Origin: Mycobacterium sp. 141
Lineage (GTDB): Bacteria > Actinomycetota > Actinomycetes > Mycobacteriales > Mycobacteriaceae
Length of the DNA stretch: 64,000 nt
Assembly (NCBI RefSeq): GCF_000382405.1
Contig: NZ_KB908255.1
Location: 124,001 to 188,000, forward strand
Reading direction: 5' to 3'
The notes beneath the pieces were generated by a model that ran no database searches, was not told the DNA's origin, and saw nothing but the letters and a program-made list of their open reading frames with translations. Both the position numbers and the translations under genes were made by a program. Shown in pieces: positions 1 to 8,917 of this stretch. Position 1 is the stretch's first letter. Each line of letters begins with the position of its first letter.

Positions 1-1278
1 GTGTGGACCAGGGCACTCGGTCCCCCCAGTGCCCGCCGGACGGGGCAGCTTTGACGGCACCCGCAGCACCATGACCTTCACCAGCGAGAACTTTGCTGGA
101 GTTGTTGGCGGCGTCTATGACCTCTTGGGGGATAGCGCCGCCCTGGGCCACGTTTTCGACGAACGCGGTGGCTCCCTCGGGTGACATACCGCTTTCCAGC
201 AGCCCGCCTCGCACTTTCGCTAAGATGGCGGCCCGGTCAGCAGCCTGCATTTGGTCGACGATGCGGGTTGCCTCATCGATCGTTGTTCGTTCTGTGTGCC
301 AGGGGACTTGTCCGTGCTGGACAGCGGCGATCAGTTCGAGCCGAGTCTTAGCTTGGGCGCGGGCATCACGGCCGAATACCGGGTCGACTGGCAGTGGACC
401 GACGATCTGGGTGGCGGCGAAGTCATTGAGGCGTTCACCGGCTAGATGCTGTGATTCAGGGGACGATGCGCCGAATGGTTGGGTGATCGCATCGTAGTCG
501 TGGAGGCGCTGTGCTGCCGCGGCCTCTTCCTCGGTCATGTAGCCGGGGCGTCCTGGTGAACTCGGGTCGTAGGCGCCAGTCCTGCCCTCCGCCTTGGCTT
601 TATCGACGAGGGCCTGGTCTTTTGTCCGCTGCCCTGACTCGTTGTACTGCTGTGCCGCTGCCGATGGGCTGCCTGTCACCCCGTCGAGATTGTCAATCGC
701 TTCAGGTGTGTAGCCGCTATTCGATGCCATCTTCGACTGGGCTTCGGTGAGCACGGAGTTGTAGGTGCCCTGGATTCCTTTGATCTGCGCGAGCGATGCG
801 CTAACCGCCGCGACGGCCTCTGCGTGTAACCCGCTGGGGTCTTGGTTGTTGTTGATAGCGTCGATGATCCGGTCGTCGATGGCGTTGAGATCGTTGTTCA
901 GTTTGGTGATCTCGGCCTCGCTGTCGCGCTGAGCTGTCGCTAGACCCGCAGCGATTTTCTCCAAATCTGTCGCAATCTCGGCGATCTCTTTCTTCTTCAG
1001 GTGCAGCCGCTCAGTGGTCTGTGTCACCTCGGCTGACTCGTTGATCGGTGCTTCTGAGCCGTTGCGCCGATACGCGTCCTCGAACTCCTTTTTGCCCGAT
1101 TGAAATCGTCTTGTGCTTCAGTGACGCCCATGCTTGCGCGGTGGTAGGCGTCTGCCTTGGCATTGATCGCACCGGGATCGCCCGCCTGCAACTCGTCATC
1201 GACCAGCCACGGATCGCCACCGGCCTCGCTGATCAACTCGTTGACATCGAGCTGTACTAGACCCTGCGGGCGGCTCAT
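1..1278 (-). pseudogene. ESX-associated toxin/hydrolase-like protein, frameshifted, 3' end off window
   Basis: The frame starts at ATG 1278 ([15 protein letters not shown]) and runs about 60 codons ([18 protein letters not shown]) before leaving the coding frame at a run of five A (T5 on the plus strand, 1089–1093). After a one-base shift the frame stays open from about 1122 to the window edge, more than 350 codons, rich in Ala, Glu and Gln (for example [18 protein letters not shown]), consistent with a long helical N-terminal part. Adding one A at the run would restore one continuous protein reading [14 protein letters not shown]. From memory, this layout matches mycobacterial proteins annotated as putative alpha/beta hydrolase or ESX-associated toxin encoded just after a small EspC/WXG-like gene, as here. 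It may be a true pseudogene, a phase-variable homopolymer or an assembly error. The C-terminal effector domain lies outside the window. Confidence 0.6.
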
Positions 1279-1288
1279 CGGCTCAGAC

Positions 1289-1615
1289 CTACGTGCCGAA
1301 CGCCGCGGCCACCGAGTCCAGGCTGGCGGCCCCGGCGTCGTCGGTGCCGATAAACATCTGTTTCGCGGTACCGGCGTTGCCCGCCAACTCCGTCAGCGCA
1401 GTGTGGTGCCCGTGGAGATCCTCCTGGTGCCCTCGATGGGCGGCATCCAAAGCGGCGTGAAACTCCTGCGCCTCGACATGACCACCGAAGATCCCCGACG
1501 AAGGCACGTCACCCAGATGTTCGGCGGCTCGGCGCGCCGAGCCGGCCGCGTTATGGCAACATTCAGCCCCACGCCCAAGTTTCGGCGTGCTGACCTCAAT
1601 CCCCTCAGCTGGCAT
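1289..1615 (-). CDS. EspC/DUF2563-like small type VII secretion-associated protein
   Basis: A 108-residue protein starting at ATG 1615 ([18 protein letters not shown]) and ending 10 bases before the next gene on the same strand. Length, an alpha-helical Ala/His-rich composition, the N-terminal IEVSTPKL segment and the central helix resemble EspC-like (WXG100-related) proteins that pair with a longer partner for ESX secretion. I see no signal peptide, as expected for that route. No ESX core genes (eccC, eccD, mycP) are in the window, so it would rely on a secretion system encoded elsewhere. Family assignment rests on pattern and on its neighbour at 1–1278; a general DUF2563 hypothetical is the alternative. 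Confidence 0.6.
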   Translation of the reverse strand: MPAEGIEVSTPKLGRGAECCHNAAGSARRAAEHLGDVPSSGIFGGHVEAQEFHAALDAAHRGHQEDLHGHHTALTELAGNAGTAKQMFIGTDDAGAASLDSVAAAFGT

Positions 1616-1753
1616 AGTCGCACGCTAACACGCACCGACAGCGCGCAACCGCAACAAAATATTTGCTCGACGGCAAAAGTTGACACCGCAGCGAGCTTGG
1701 AAGTGAGGGTGGCCACATCCCAATCCCGGTACAAGACCGTGTCCAGGGTGCCG
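1616..1753. other. Upstream region of the EspC-like gene, no gene seen
   Basis: AT-richer spacer (for example CAACAAAATATTTGC near 1651) that would contain the promoter of the minus-strand EspC-like gene. I find no coding frame with family resemblance, and no clear operator. Confidence 0.35.
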
Positions 1754-2209
1754 TCAGATTACAGACCAGACTATCGCTGTCGACGCAGTTTGAATGCACA
1801 AGTCGTCAGACAACGACGCGAGCCGCAACGTTCCGTCGCCGTTAACAACGTGATGGCCCGCAACAACTGTATGAGACTGCTCTCGCCAGTTGGGTAGCGA
1901 ACGACGGCCCATGCGTTGGGAGCGCAAACAGCGGCGGATGATGCGGCGCGCGGTCAGGTAGGTGTCTTTGCCGATTTCCACGGTGGCGGTGGCACGGTCG
2001 AGACCGAAAGCGCCCCAGAATCGGCCTGGCCCTTTGCCAGGTTCGTGCCAGGGTTCGGGCACGATGTGCTGGTATTCCCTGTCGCCGTGGGTGTTTGGTG
2101 AGGACGAGCGCCGCGGTGGCGAGCGTGTCCGGCTGTGCGATGCTGTTGGGCATCGGGTTACCCGTTCCCCGGGAGCCCGCTGGCGCGTCATCGGCAATAC
2201 GAGACGCAC
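1754..2209 (-). pseudogene. Decayed ORF, possible replication-initiator remnant of an integrated element
   Basis: The open frame contains a segment that looks like real protein (PGRFWGAFGLDRATATVEIG followed by TARRIIRRCLRSQ) flanked by low-complexity Arg/Ser-rich sequence typical of out-of-frame reading. An overlapping frame starting near 2153 (MPNSIAQPDTLATAALVLTK) could be the original N-terminal part, joined by a frameshift near 2095. The RFWG...GL...V..ARR..RRWLR-like pattern recalls the C-terminal part of actinobacterial Rep proteins of integrative elements; this is memory-based and weak. If real, the gene is broken. A short hypothetical gene of unknown role is the alternative. Confidence 0.3.
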
Positions 2210-2328
2210 GGGTTGCCCCTGATCGAGAGTGCAGCAACCGTGTTCGGTTTATGTCCGTTTGCCGGACAGCCTCAAAGAGTCAGCCCAGCTCAATACGCCG
2301 CATACGACGCACAGACGCATATAAACTG

Positions 2329-2394
2329 CAGGTCAGTGGACATCCCGTCCGCCTCACACGCGGAAGGTCGCTGGTTCGATACCAGCCGGGACCA
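2329..2394 (+). other. 3' fragment of tRNA-Val(CAC), probable attachment-site remnant
   Basis: A perfect 5-bp anticodon stem (TCCGC 2348–2352 with GCGGA 2360–2364) encloses the 7-base loop CTCACAC, anticodon CAC. A 5-base variable region is followed by a perfect T arm (GCTGG 2370–2374, loop TTCGATA, CCAGC 2382–2386), then the acceptor 3' strand CGGGACC and discriminator A at 2394. The matching 5' acceptor strand GGTCCCG is absent: the bases where it should lie (about 2321–2328) are ATAAACTG, and the D arm is poor. The feature is therefore a 3' tRNA fragment, the usual scar of an integrase using a tRNA gene, rather than a working tRNA. Confidence 0.65.
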
Positions 2395-2497
2395 CGACCT
2401 GTTTATGCAGCTTGTCGTCGATGCCAGTTGCACGCTCGACGCCGACCGCGTAACCCCGGGGTGCGCGCCGACGTGGCCTCGTCAGCGAACAGTGGAG

Positions 2498-3088
2498 TTA
2501 TACACCGGCTTTGAGCAGCAGCGCATCAACCATCATGAAGTGCAAGGCCCGGTAATCGTCAGCGGCTCTCGGATCGGTCAAGTATTGAATGGCTGCCCCG
2601 TCGTAAACCATCAGGAAGGCTCTTACGAGCGCCGGAAAGCTCATGCGGCATTCGTCACCATTGTTACTGGCTGCGGAAGAGAAGATGCGTCCAAGTTCCG
2701 CTTCGTAGGCAGGGTAAATTTTCGTGACCAGCGGGCTGACGGCGGCGTTGCGCGTTGCCCACAAGATGAGTTCCAGCTCGGCAAGGAGGCTCCTCGGCTC
2801 CTCGTCCAGGGCTCGCCAGTAGCCTTCGGCCACTTGTTCCACGGCCGTACGGAGCCCCAGCTCGATCGAGGCGTCTTTGGAAAACCGGCTCAGGTTCTTG
2901 AACCACGCCTCGGCGGCCGCGTCCATGAGCTCGTCCTTGTTGTTGAAGCAATAATGTGCAGCAGCCAAGTTGGCGTTGGCCTCCTTGGCTATGGCCCGGA
3001 TGGTCACCGACTGAACACCCTCACGACGCATCAGCTCAACGGTCGCTGAAATCAGCTGTTCTTTTCGTTCGTCTGCTGGCACCCGCAT
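2498..3088 (-). CDS. TetR/AcrR family transcriptional regulator
   Basis: A 196-residue protein starting at ATG 3088. The N-terminal HTH is typical of TetR proteins: RKEQLISATVELMRREG, then VTIRAIAKEANANLAAAHYC and the F-x-NKDEL turn, residues about 8–55. The rest is an all-helical ligand-binding and dimerisation domain, length normal for the family. It faces the tex gene divergently across a 250-bp gap, where its operator probably lies, but I cannot point to a convincing palindrome there. The ligand and target genes are unknown. It is the first ordinary gene to the right of the suspected integration scar at 2394. Confidence 0.88.
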   Translation of the reverse strand: MRVPADERKEQLISATVELMRREGVQSVTIRAIAKEANANLAAAHYCFNNKDELMDAAAEAWFKNLSRFSKDASIELGLRTAVEQVAEGYWRALDEEPRSLLAELELILWATRNAAVSPLVTKIYPAYEAELGRIFSSAASNNGDECRMSFPALVRAFLMVYDGAAIQYLTDPRAADDYRALHFMMVDALLLKAGV

Positions 3089-3338
3089 GGCGCACTCTCC
3101 AGTTTCCGAGGATGTTGTCGGACCAAGCTTATCCGCGTCCTGTCTTGAACCACCGCCTCGAACGATCGTCTACGTGCGCTGTTCCACGGTGTGGTGACCC
3201 GACACCACGGCAAAAGCGGTGTGCGCTCGGCGGTGGTCGCGGTCGGTGTCAAAGGTCGATTTGGCCGCTGTCTCACGGCCAGACACACGCGGCGTCCATA
3301 TCGGGCGCTGTCGGCAGGGTTCGGTAGGGTCCTCCGAC

Positions 3339-5765
3339 GTGACCCAGAGCGTTCCCCCGTCCGAAAAAACTGCTCCTCGCGTCCGCACTGTCAAGTCGGT
3401 GACGGCCCGCATCGCCGAAGAACTCACCGTGGGTGAGCGCCAGGTGGCCGCGGCCGTCGGGCTGCTGGACGAGGGTGCGACGGTTCCGTTCATCGCGCGG
3501 TACCGCAAGGAGGTCACCGGAAGCCTCGACGACGGCCAACTGCGCACCCTCGAGGAGCGGCTGACCTACCTGCGCGAACTCGATCAGCGCCGCGATGCGG
3601 TGCTGACCTCCATCGAGGAGCAGGGCAAGCTGACCGACGAGCTGCGTGCCGCGCTGATGGCGGCGGACACCAAGGCGCGCGTCGAAGACATCTACCTGCC
3701 CTATAAGCCCAAGCGGCGCACCAAGGCGCAGATCGCCAAGGAGGCGGGTCTGGAGCCGTTGGCCGACCGGCTGGTCGCCGACCCGACGGTGGCCCCCGAA
3801 GAGCTGGCCGGTGAGTTCCTCAACGACAACGTCGCCGATGCCGCGGCCGCACTCGACGGCGCGCGCCACATCATCATCGAGCGGGCCTCCGAGGACGCCG
3901 AGCTGGTCGGCGCCACCAGGGAGAAGTTCTGGGCAGACGGGGCGCTGCGCACCGCTCCGTGGTCCGATGAGGCGGCGAAAAGCCCTGCGGCCCAGAAGTT
4001 CCGCGATTACTTCGAGTTCTCCGAGCCGCTGAAGAACATGCCGTCACATCGCGTGCTGGCCGTGCTGCGCGGCGAGAAGGAAGAGGCGCTGGCGCTGACC
4101 TTCGACGCCGGCGACGACGAGACCTACCAGGCCATGGTCGCCCAGTCTCTCGGCATCGACCTGGCCGCTAAGGCCCCGGCGACACCTTGGTTGGCGACTA
4201 CTGTCCGGCTGGCCTGGCGGGCCAAGCTGATGATCTCCGCGTCGGTCGACGCCCGGATGCGGTTGCGTCAGCGAGCCGAGGACGAGGCAGTGACGGTGTT
4301 CGCCCGCAACCTCAAGGACCTGCTGCTGGCGGCCCCCGCGGGCACCCGCACGACGTTGGGCCTCGATCCCGGTTTCCGCACCGGCGTCAAGGTTGCGGTG
4401 GTGGACGGCACCGGCAAGGTGGTCGATACCTGCGCCGTCTACCCGCACCAGCCACAGAAGCAGTGGGACCAAGCCAAGGCCACCCTGGCCGCACTCGTCG
4501 CACGCCATGGCGTCGAGCTGATCGCCGTCGGCAACGGCACTGCGTCACGCGAAACCGACGCGTTGGCTGCCGAACTCATCGCCGACATTCGCTCGGCCGG
4601 CGCACCCGCGCCCACCAAGGCCATGGTGAGCGAAGCCGGCGCGTCGGTGTACTCGGCGTCTGCCTACGCCGCGCACGAGCTGCCCGATCTCGACGTGACG
4701 CTGCGTGGTGCGGTGTCGATCGCGCGCCGACTGCAGGATCCGCTGGCCGAGTTGGTGAAGATCGATCCGAAGTCCATCGGTGTCGGGCAGTACCAGCACG
4801 ACGTGACGCCCGGCTTGCTGGCACGCAGCCTCGACGCGGTCGTCGAGGACGCGGTGAACGCGGTGGGTGTCGACCTCAACACCGCCTCCGCCCCGCTGCT
4901 GGCGCGGGTGTCCGGGGTCACCGAATCACTGGCCGGCGCCATCGTCGCCCACCGGGAGAGTGCAGGGGCGTTTTGCAGTCGCAAGGCGCTGCTCAACGTT
5001 CCCCGTTTGGGTCCCAAAGCGTTTGAACAATGTGCGGGGTTCCTGCGAATCCGCGACGGCGAAGATCCACTGGACGCCTCCGGCGTGCACCCGGAGTCCT
5101 ACCCCGTGGTCCGCCGGATCCTGGACCGCTCCGGGGTAACCCTGGCCGAGCTGATCGGCAATGAGCGCTCACTGCGGTCGCTCAAGCCCGCCGACTTCGC
5201 CGACGATCGCTTCGGCATCCCCACGGTCACCGACATCCTCGGCGAGCTGGAAAAGCCCGGCCGTGACCCGCGGCCCGCGTTCTCCACGGCCACCTTCGCC
5301 GCCGGGGTGGAAAAGGTCGGCGACCTCAAGCCCGGCATGGTCTTGGAAGGTGTGGTGACCAACGTCGCGGCCTTCGGGGCGTTCGTCGACGTGGGTGTGC
5401 ACCAGGACGGGCTGGTACACGTCTCAGCGATGGCCGACCGCTTCATCTCCGATCCACACGAGGTGGTGAAGTCCGGCCAGGTGGTGCGGGTCAAGGTGCT
5501 CGACGTCGACGTCGACCGGCAGCGGATCAGCCTGACCCTGCGCCTGAACGACAGCCCCGAAGGGGATCGGGGCCAGCGACCCGAGCGTGGCGGCGACAAC
5601 CGTGGTGGCAACCAGAACCGCGGCGGTGGAAACAGCCGTCGCGACGGCGGTAATCAGGCTCGCGGTAATCAGGCCCGCGGTCGCGGCAACGACTCCCGGC
5701 GCTCGACTCAGCCGTCAGGTTCTTTGGCTGATGCGCTACGCAAGGCCGGCTTCGGGAACAAGTAG
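3339..5765 (+). CDS. tex: Tex family RNA-binding transcriptional accessory protein
   Basis: An 808-residue protein from GTG 3339 (VTQSVPPSEK); a shorter start at GTG 3399 (VTARIAEELTVGERQ) is also possible, and the frame extends upstream to 3219 without a family match. Order of domains: Tex N-terminal helical region with VPFIARYRKEVTG, a YqgF-like RNase H fold (TTLGLDPGFRTGVKVAVVDG, near residue 340), tandem helix-hairpin-helix region (LNVPRLGPKAFEQCAGFLRI), and an S1 RNA-binding domain (GMVLEGVVTNVAAFGAFVDV). The last 60 residues form an Arg/Gly/Asn-rich tail with RGGDNRGGNQNRGGG-type repeats, likely a disordered nucleic-acid-binding extension. It acts in the cytoplasm on transcription or translation complexes; its exact role is unsettled in the family. 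Confidence 0.93.
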   Translation: MTQSVPPSEKTAPRVRTVKSVTARIAEELTVGERQVAAAVGLLDEGATVPFIARYRKEVTGSLDDGQLRTLEERLTYLRELDQRRDAVLTSIEEQGKLTDELRAALMAADTKARVEDIYLPYKPKRRTKAQIAKEAGLEPLADRLVADPTVAPEELAGEFLNDNVADAAAALDGARHIIIERASEDAELVGATREKFWADGALRTAPWSDEAAKSPAAQKFRDYFEFSEPLKNMPSHRVLAVLRGEKEEALALTFDAGDDETYQAMVAQSLGIDLAAKAPATPWLATTVRLAWRAKLMISASVDARMRLRQRAEDEAVTVFARNLKDLLLAAPAGTRTTLGLDPGFRTGVKVAVVDGTGKVVDTCAVYPHQPQKQWDQAKATLAALVARHGVELIAVGNGTASRETDALAAELIADIRSAGAPAPTKAMVSEAGASVYSASAYAAHELPDLDVTLRGAVSIARRLQDPLAELVKIDPKSIGVGQYQHDVTPGLLARSLDAVVEDAVNAVGVDLNTASAPLLARVSGVTESLAGAIVAHRESAGAFCSRKALLNVPRLGPKAFEQCAGFLRIRDGEDPLDASGVHPESYPVVRRILDRSGVTLAELIGNERSLRSLKPADFADDRFGIPTVTDILGELEKPGRDPRPAFSTATFAAGVEKVGDLKPGMVLEGVVTNVAAFGAFVDVGVHQDGLVHVSAMADRFISDPHEVVKSGQVVRVKVLDVDVDRQRISLTLRLNDSPEGDRGQRPERGGDNRGGNQNRGGGNSRRDGGNQARGNQARGRGNDSRRSTQPSGSLADALRKAGFGNK

Positions 5766-5773
5766 TCGCGGCG

Positions 5774-5986
5774 TCATTCGACGCCGATGGCGACCTCGGT
5801 GGACTTGATGAACACCGTGGCCGGCTGCCCCTCCTTGAGTCCCAGATCCACCGCGGCGTCGCGGGTGATCGATGACGTGACGATCTGATCACCGCCGTCC
5901 AGGCGAACTTTCACCGTGGCCATCACAGCGCCGAGGCTGACCTCCATGATCGTGCCGGCAAGTTGGTTGCGGGTGGAGAGGCGCAT
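5774..5986 (-). CDS. Molybdopterin-binding (Mop/TOBE) protein
   Basis: A 70-residue single Mop domain starting at ATG 5986 (MRLSTRNQLAGTIMEVSLGA). The pattern RNQL.G.I..V..G.V.A.V....G...V.S.IT..A...L.L..G....IKST is that of molbindins, which store or sense molybdate and usually work as hexamers in the cytoplasm. The full domain fits in the length, so the gene is complete. It converges on tex with an 8-base gap. No mod transporter genes are nearby, so storage or buffering is more likely than a transport role. Confidence 0.88.
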   Translation of the reverse strand: MRLSTRNQLAGTIMEVSLGAVMATVKVRLDGGDQIVTSSITRDAAVDLGLKEGQPATVFIKSTEVAIGVE

Positions 5987-6187
5987 GGTGAAACTCCCGT
6001 CTGTGATGCTGACGCCGTGCAGGTTACACTTCGGGCTTCGAGGCGCTGCACGGTTCGCGAATGTGAAGCCAGTGCGGAAGATTCGCGAAGACCGCGCAGA
6101 CGATTCACGCTCGTGGAAATACGTTATCCGCTCTGGGCATTCGGGTCATGGCGTCGCTGCCGTGCTGAGACCGGCGGCTGCGCTTGG

Positions 6188-6260
6188 CGTCACTCCAGCG
6201 TGACACTCGGGCGCCAATGCCACTCCAGCGTGACGCTGGGGAGTTCGTGACGCTGGGGAG
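6188..6260. repeat. Intergenic short direct and inverted repeats
   Basis: CACTCCAGCGTGAC occurs at 6191–6204 and 6221–6234; GTGACGCTGGGGAG occurs at 6230–6243 and 6247–6260. Together they form a near-perfect hairpin CCAGCGTGACGCTGG (6225–6239, 7-bp arms). The block lies 23 bases beyond the glgP stop codon on the glgP transcript, so it could end or stabilise that RNA. The rest of 5987–6187 shows no gene. Confidence 0.6.
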
Positions 6261-6282
6261 CTAATGAGCTTGACGATGGGGG

Positions 6283-8769
6283 CTATCGCGTGATGTTGAT
6301 CGGTCCGACGCCCCAGATGTCGTCGCAGTACTCGGTGATTGCCCGGTCCGACGAGAACTTGCCGCTGCGTGCGGTGTTCAGGATCGACTTGTAGGTCCAG
6401 GCGTCGGTGTCGCGCCACGCGGTGCTGACCCGCTCTTGGCACTCGACATAGGACGCGTAGTCGGCCAGCACCAAGAACGGGTCGTTGTGGAGCAGGTTGT
6501 CGACCAGCGGGCGGAACACTTCGGTGTCACCGTGAGAGAAGGCGCCCTCGGCGATCAGGTCGAGCACTGCTGCGAGTTCGGGATTGCCTGCCACATAGTC
6601 CGACGGCCGGTAGCCGTCGCGCTTGATCCGCTCGACCTCGTCGACAGTCAGGCCGAATAGGAAGAAGTTCTCCGCGCCGACCTCCTCGCGCATTTCGACG
6701 TTGGCGCCGTCGAGCGTCCCGATGGTCAGCGCGCCGTTGATCATGAATTTCATGTTGCCGGTGCCCGAAGCCTCCTTGCCGGCCGTCGAGATCTGTTCGG
6801 ACAGATCGGCGGCGGGATAGATGAATTCGGCGTTCTGCACATTGAAGTTCGGGACGAAGGCGACTTTGAGGAACCGGTTGACGTCTGGATCGTTGTTCAC
6901 GGTCTCACCGACCGCGTTGATCAGCTTGATGATTCGTTTGGCCAGCAAGTAGCCGGGTGCGGCCTTGCCACCGAAGACGAATGCGCGCGGGACGATGTCC
7001 AGTCCGGGGTTTTGCTTGAGGCGGTGGTACTGCGTGACGATGTTCAGCACGTTGAGATGTTGGCGCTTGTACTCGTGAATGCGTTTGACCTGGATGTCGA
7101 ACAGCCAGTCAGGGTTCAGTGCTACTCCGGTGGTCGAAGCGACATAGGTGGCCAACCGAGCCTTGTTGTCCCGCTTGATCGCTCGCCACTGGGTGCGGAA
7201 GGCTGGATCGTCGGCGTAGGGCTCCAGTCCGCGCAGCTTGGTCAGATCGCTCAGCCAGCCATCGCCGATGGTGTCGTCGAGCAGGCTGCGGAGCCCGGGA
7301 TTGGACAGTGCCAGAAATCGGCGCGGGGTGACACCGTTGGTCTTGTTGGAGAACCGCTCGGGCCACATCGCGTAGAAGTCTTTGAGCACACTGGATTTCA
7401 GCAGTTCCGAATGCAACGCCGCGACACCGTTGACGGCGTGGCTGCCGACGGTGGCAAGATGCGCCATCCGCACATTCTTGCCGTTGTCCTCTCCGATCAG
7501 CGACATCCGGCGCAGCCGGTCGGTGTCATCGGGATACTTGGCGGCGACCTCGTCGAGGAAACGGCGGTTGATCTCGTAGATGATCTCCAGGTGTCGCGGC
7601 AGGGATTCGCCGAACATGGCCAGCGGCCAGGTCTCCAGCGCCTCGGGCAGCAGGGTGTGGTTGGTGTAACCGAACGACGCGACTGTGATGTCCCACGCCT
7701 CGTCCCAGCTCAGCTGCCGCTCGTCGAGCAGTAGCCGCATCAGCTCGGCTACCCCGATAGCGGGGTGAGTGTCGTTGAGCTGCAAGGCGAACCGCTCGGG
7801 AAGCTCGCGCACCGAGACGTCGGCGAGGTCATCGAGAATGTGTAGGACGTGCTGCAGCGAGCACGACACGAAGAAGTACTGCTGCAGCAGGCGCAGCCGT
7901 TTGCCGACATCGGGCTCGTCGTTCGGGTAGAGCACCTTGGTCACGGTCTCGGAGGTGACCTCGTCCTCGACGGCCTTGTAATAGTCGCCGGTATTGAACG
8001 CCTCCAATGCGAACGACTTGACGGCCCGGGCGCTCCACAACGTCAGCACGTTGCACGTCTTGACGCCGTAACCCTGGATGGGGGTGTCGTAGGCGACGCC
8101 CTTGATCACCCGCCCCGGCACCCATCGCGCCCGGTCGTGGCCGGCCTCGTCGGTGTAGTGCTCGGCGTAGCCGCCCCAGTTCACCTCGTAGCTCACATCG
8201 GGTTTGGCGATCTCCCAAGGGTTTCCGTTATCAAGCCAGTTGTCGGTCTTCTCGAACTGCCAGCCGTCGTGGATCTCCTGGTCGAAGATGCCGAACTCGT
8301 AGCGGACGCCGTAGCCGATCGCCGGACGTTCAAGCGTCGCCAGCGAGTCGAGGTAGCACGCGGCGAGCCGGCCCAGACCGCCGTTGCCCAGGCCGGGTTC
8401 CTCCTCGCAGGCCAGCACCTCGTCGAGATCCTGACCCAGCTCGGCAAGCGCGGCGCGAGCGGCCGACTCGATCTGCAGGTTGAGCAGGTTGGCGCCCAGC
8501 TGCGGGCCCATCAGGAACTCGGCCGAGAGGTAGCACGTGACCTTGCGGCCGAGGTCGAGGGATGTCTGCGTCGACGCGACCCGGTTGTCCTGCATCCGGT
8601 CCCGCACGGCCAGGGCTAGAGCCCGATAGTAGTGCTCAGGCCGCAGCGCGGCAGCCGGCCGGCCGATCGAGTAGCGGAGATGGTCGACGATGCCGCGGCG
8701 TAGGGCATCCGCCGACAGGCCGGTGCGGCTGTGTTCGTGCGTGGGCACGTTCTGCGCGACGTCGGTCAT
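6283..8769 (-). CDS. glgP: Glycogen/alpha-glucan phosphorylase
   Basis: An 828-residue GT35 enzyme from ATG 8769 (MTDVAQNVPTHEHSRTGLSA). It releases glucose-1-phosphate from alpha-1,4-glucans using PLP. Visible family signatures are the N-terminal YYRALALAVRDRM and YLSAEFLMGPQLGANL, the glycine-rich EPGLGNGGLGRLAACYLDSL, and the PLP-lysine signature SGTGNMKFMINGALTIGT near residue 670. An upstream extension of the frame to 8856 lacks family resemblance, so the 8769 start is preferred. Length is normal for bacterial enzymes. It stands alone on its strand; no other glg gene is in the window. Confidence 0.96.
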   Translation of the reverse strand: MTDVAQNVPTHEHSRTGLSADALRRGIVDHLRYSIGRPAAALRPEHYYRALALAVRDRMQDNRVASTQTSLDLGRKVTCYLSAEFLMGPQLGANLLNLQIESAARAALAELGQDLDEVLACEEEPGLGNGGLGRLAACYLDSLATLERPAIGYGVRYEFGIFDQEIHDGWQFEKTDNWLDNGNPWEIAKPDVSYEVNWGGYAEHYTDEAGHDRARWVPGRVIKGVAYDTPIQGYGVKTCNVLTLWSARAVKSFALEAFNTGDYYKAVEDEVTSETVTKVLYPNDEPDVGKRLRLLQQYFFVSCSLQHVLHILDDLADVSVRELPERFALQLNDTHPAIGVAELMRLLLDERQLSWDEAWDITVASFGYTNHTLLPEALETWPLAMFGESLPRHLEIIYEINRRFLDEVAAKYPDDTDRLRRMSLIGEDNGKNVRMAHLATVGSHAVNGVAALHSELLKSSVLKDFYAMWPERFSNKTNGVTPRRFLALSNPGLRSLLDDTIGDGWLSDLTKLRGLEPYADDPAFRTQWRAIKRDNKARLATYVASTTGVALNPDWLFDIQVKRIHEYKRQHLNVLNIVTQYHRLKQNPGLDIVPRAFVFGGKAAPGYLLAKRIIKLINAVGETVNNDPDVNRFLKVAFVPNFNVQNAEFIYPAADLSEQISTAGKEASGTGNMKFMINGALTIGTLDGANVEMREEVGAENFFLFGLTVDEVERIKRDGYRPSDYVAGNPELAAVLDLIAEGAFSHGDTEVFRPLVDNLLHNDPFLVLADYASYVECQERVSTAWRDTDAWTYKSILNTARSGKFSSDRAITEYCDDIWGVGPINITR

Positions 8770-8917
8770 GGCGGGGAGTCTGGCAGCCGAACATGCACAG
8801 CGAACCTGCAAAGGAAGTCCGGCAAGTGAACGGCCGCGGCGCGATGGAGGGTTCACCCCGCCGGACCCACGTCACCGCCGCGAAGCTGACGCGCACCCAC
8901 ACCAGCGGACTGCCTAG

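Noticed and set aside
2329..2394. A functional tRNA-Val gene
   Set aside because: The 5' acceptor strand and a proper D arm are missing, so it was called a fragment.
2135..3049. 304-codon plus-strand frame over the tetR gene
   Set aside because: Antisense to a well supported TetR gene; no family resemblance.
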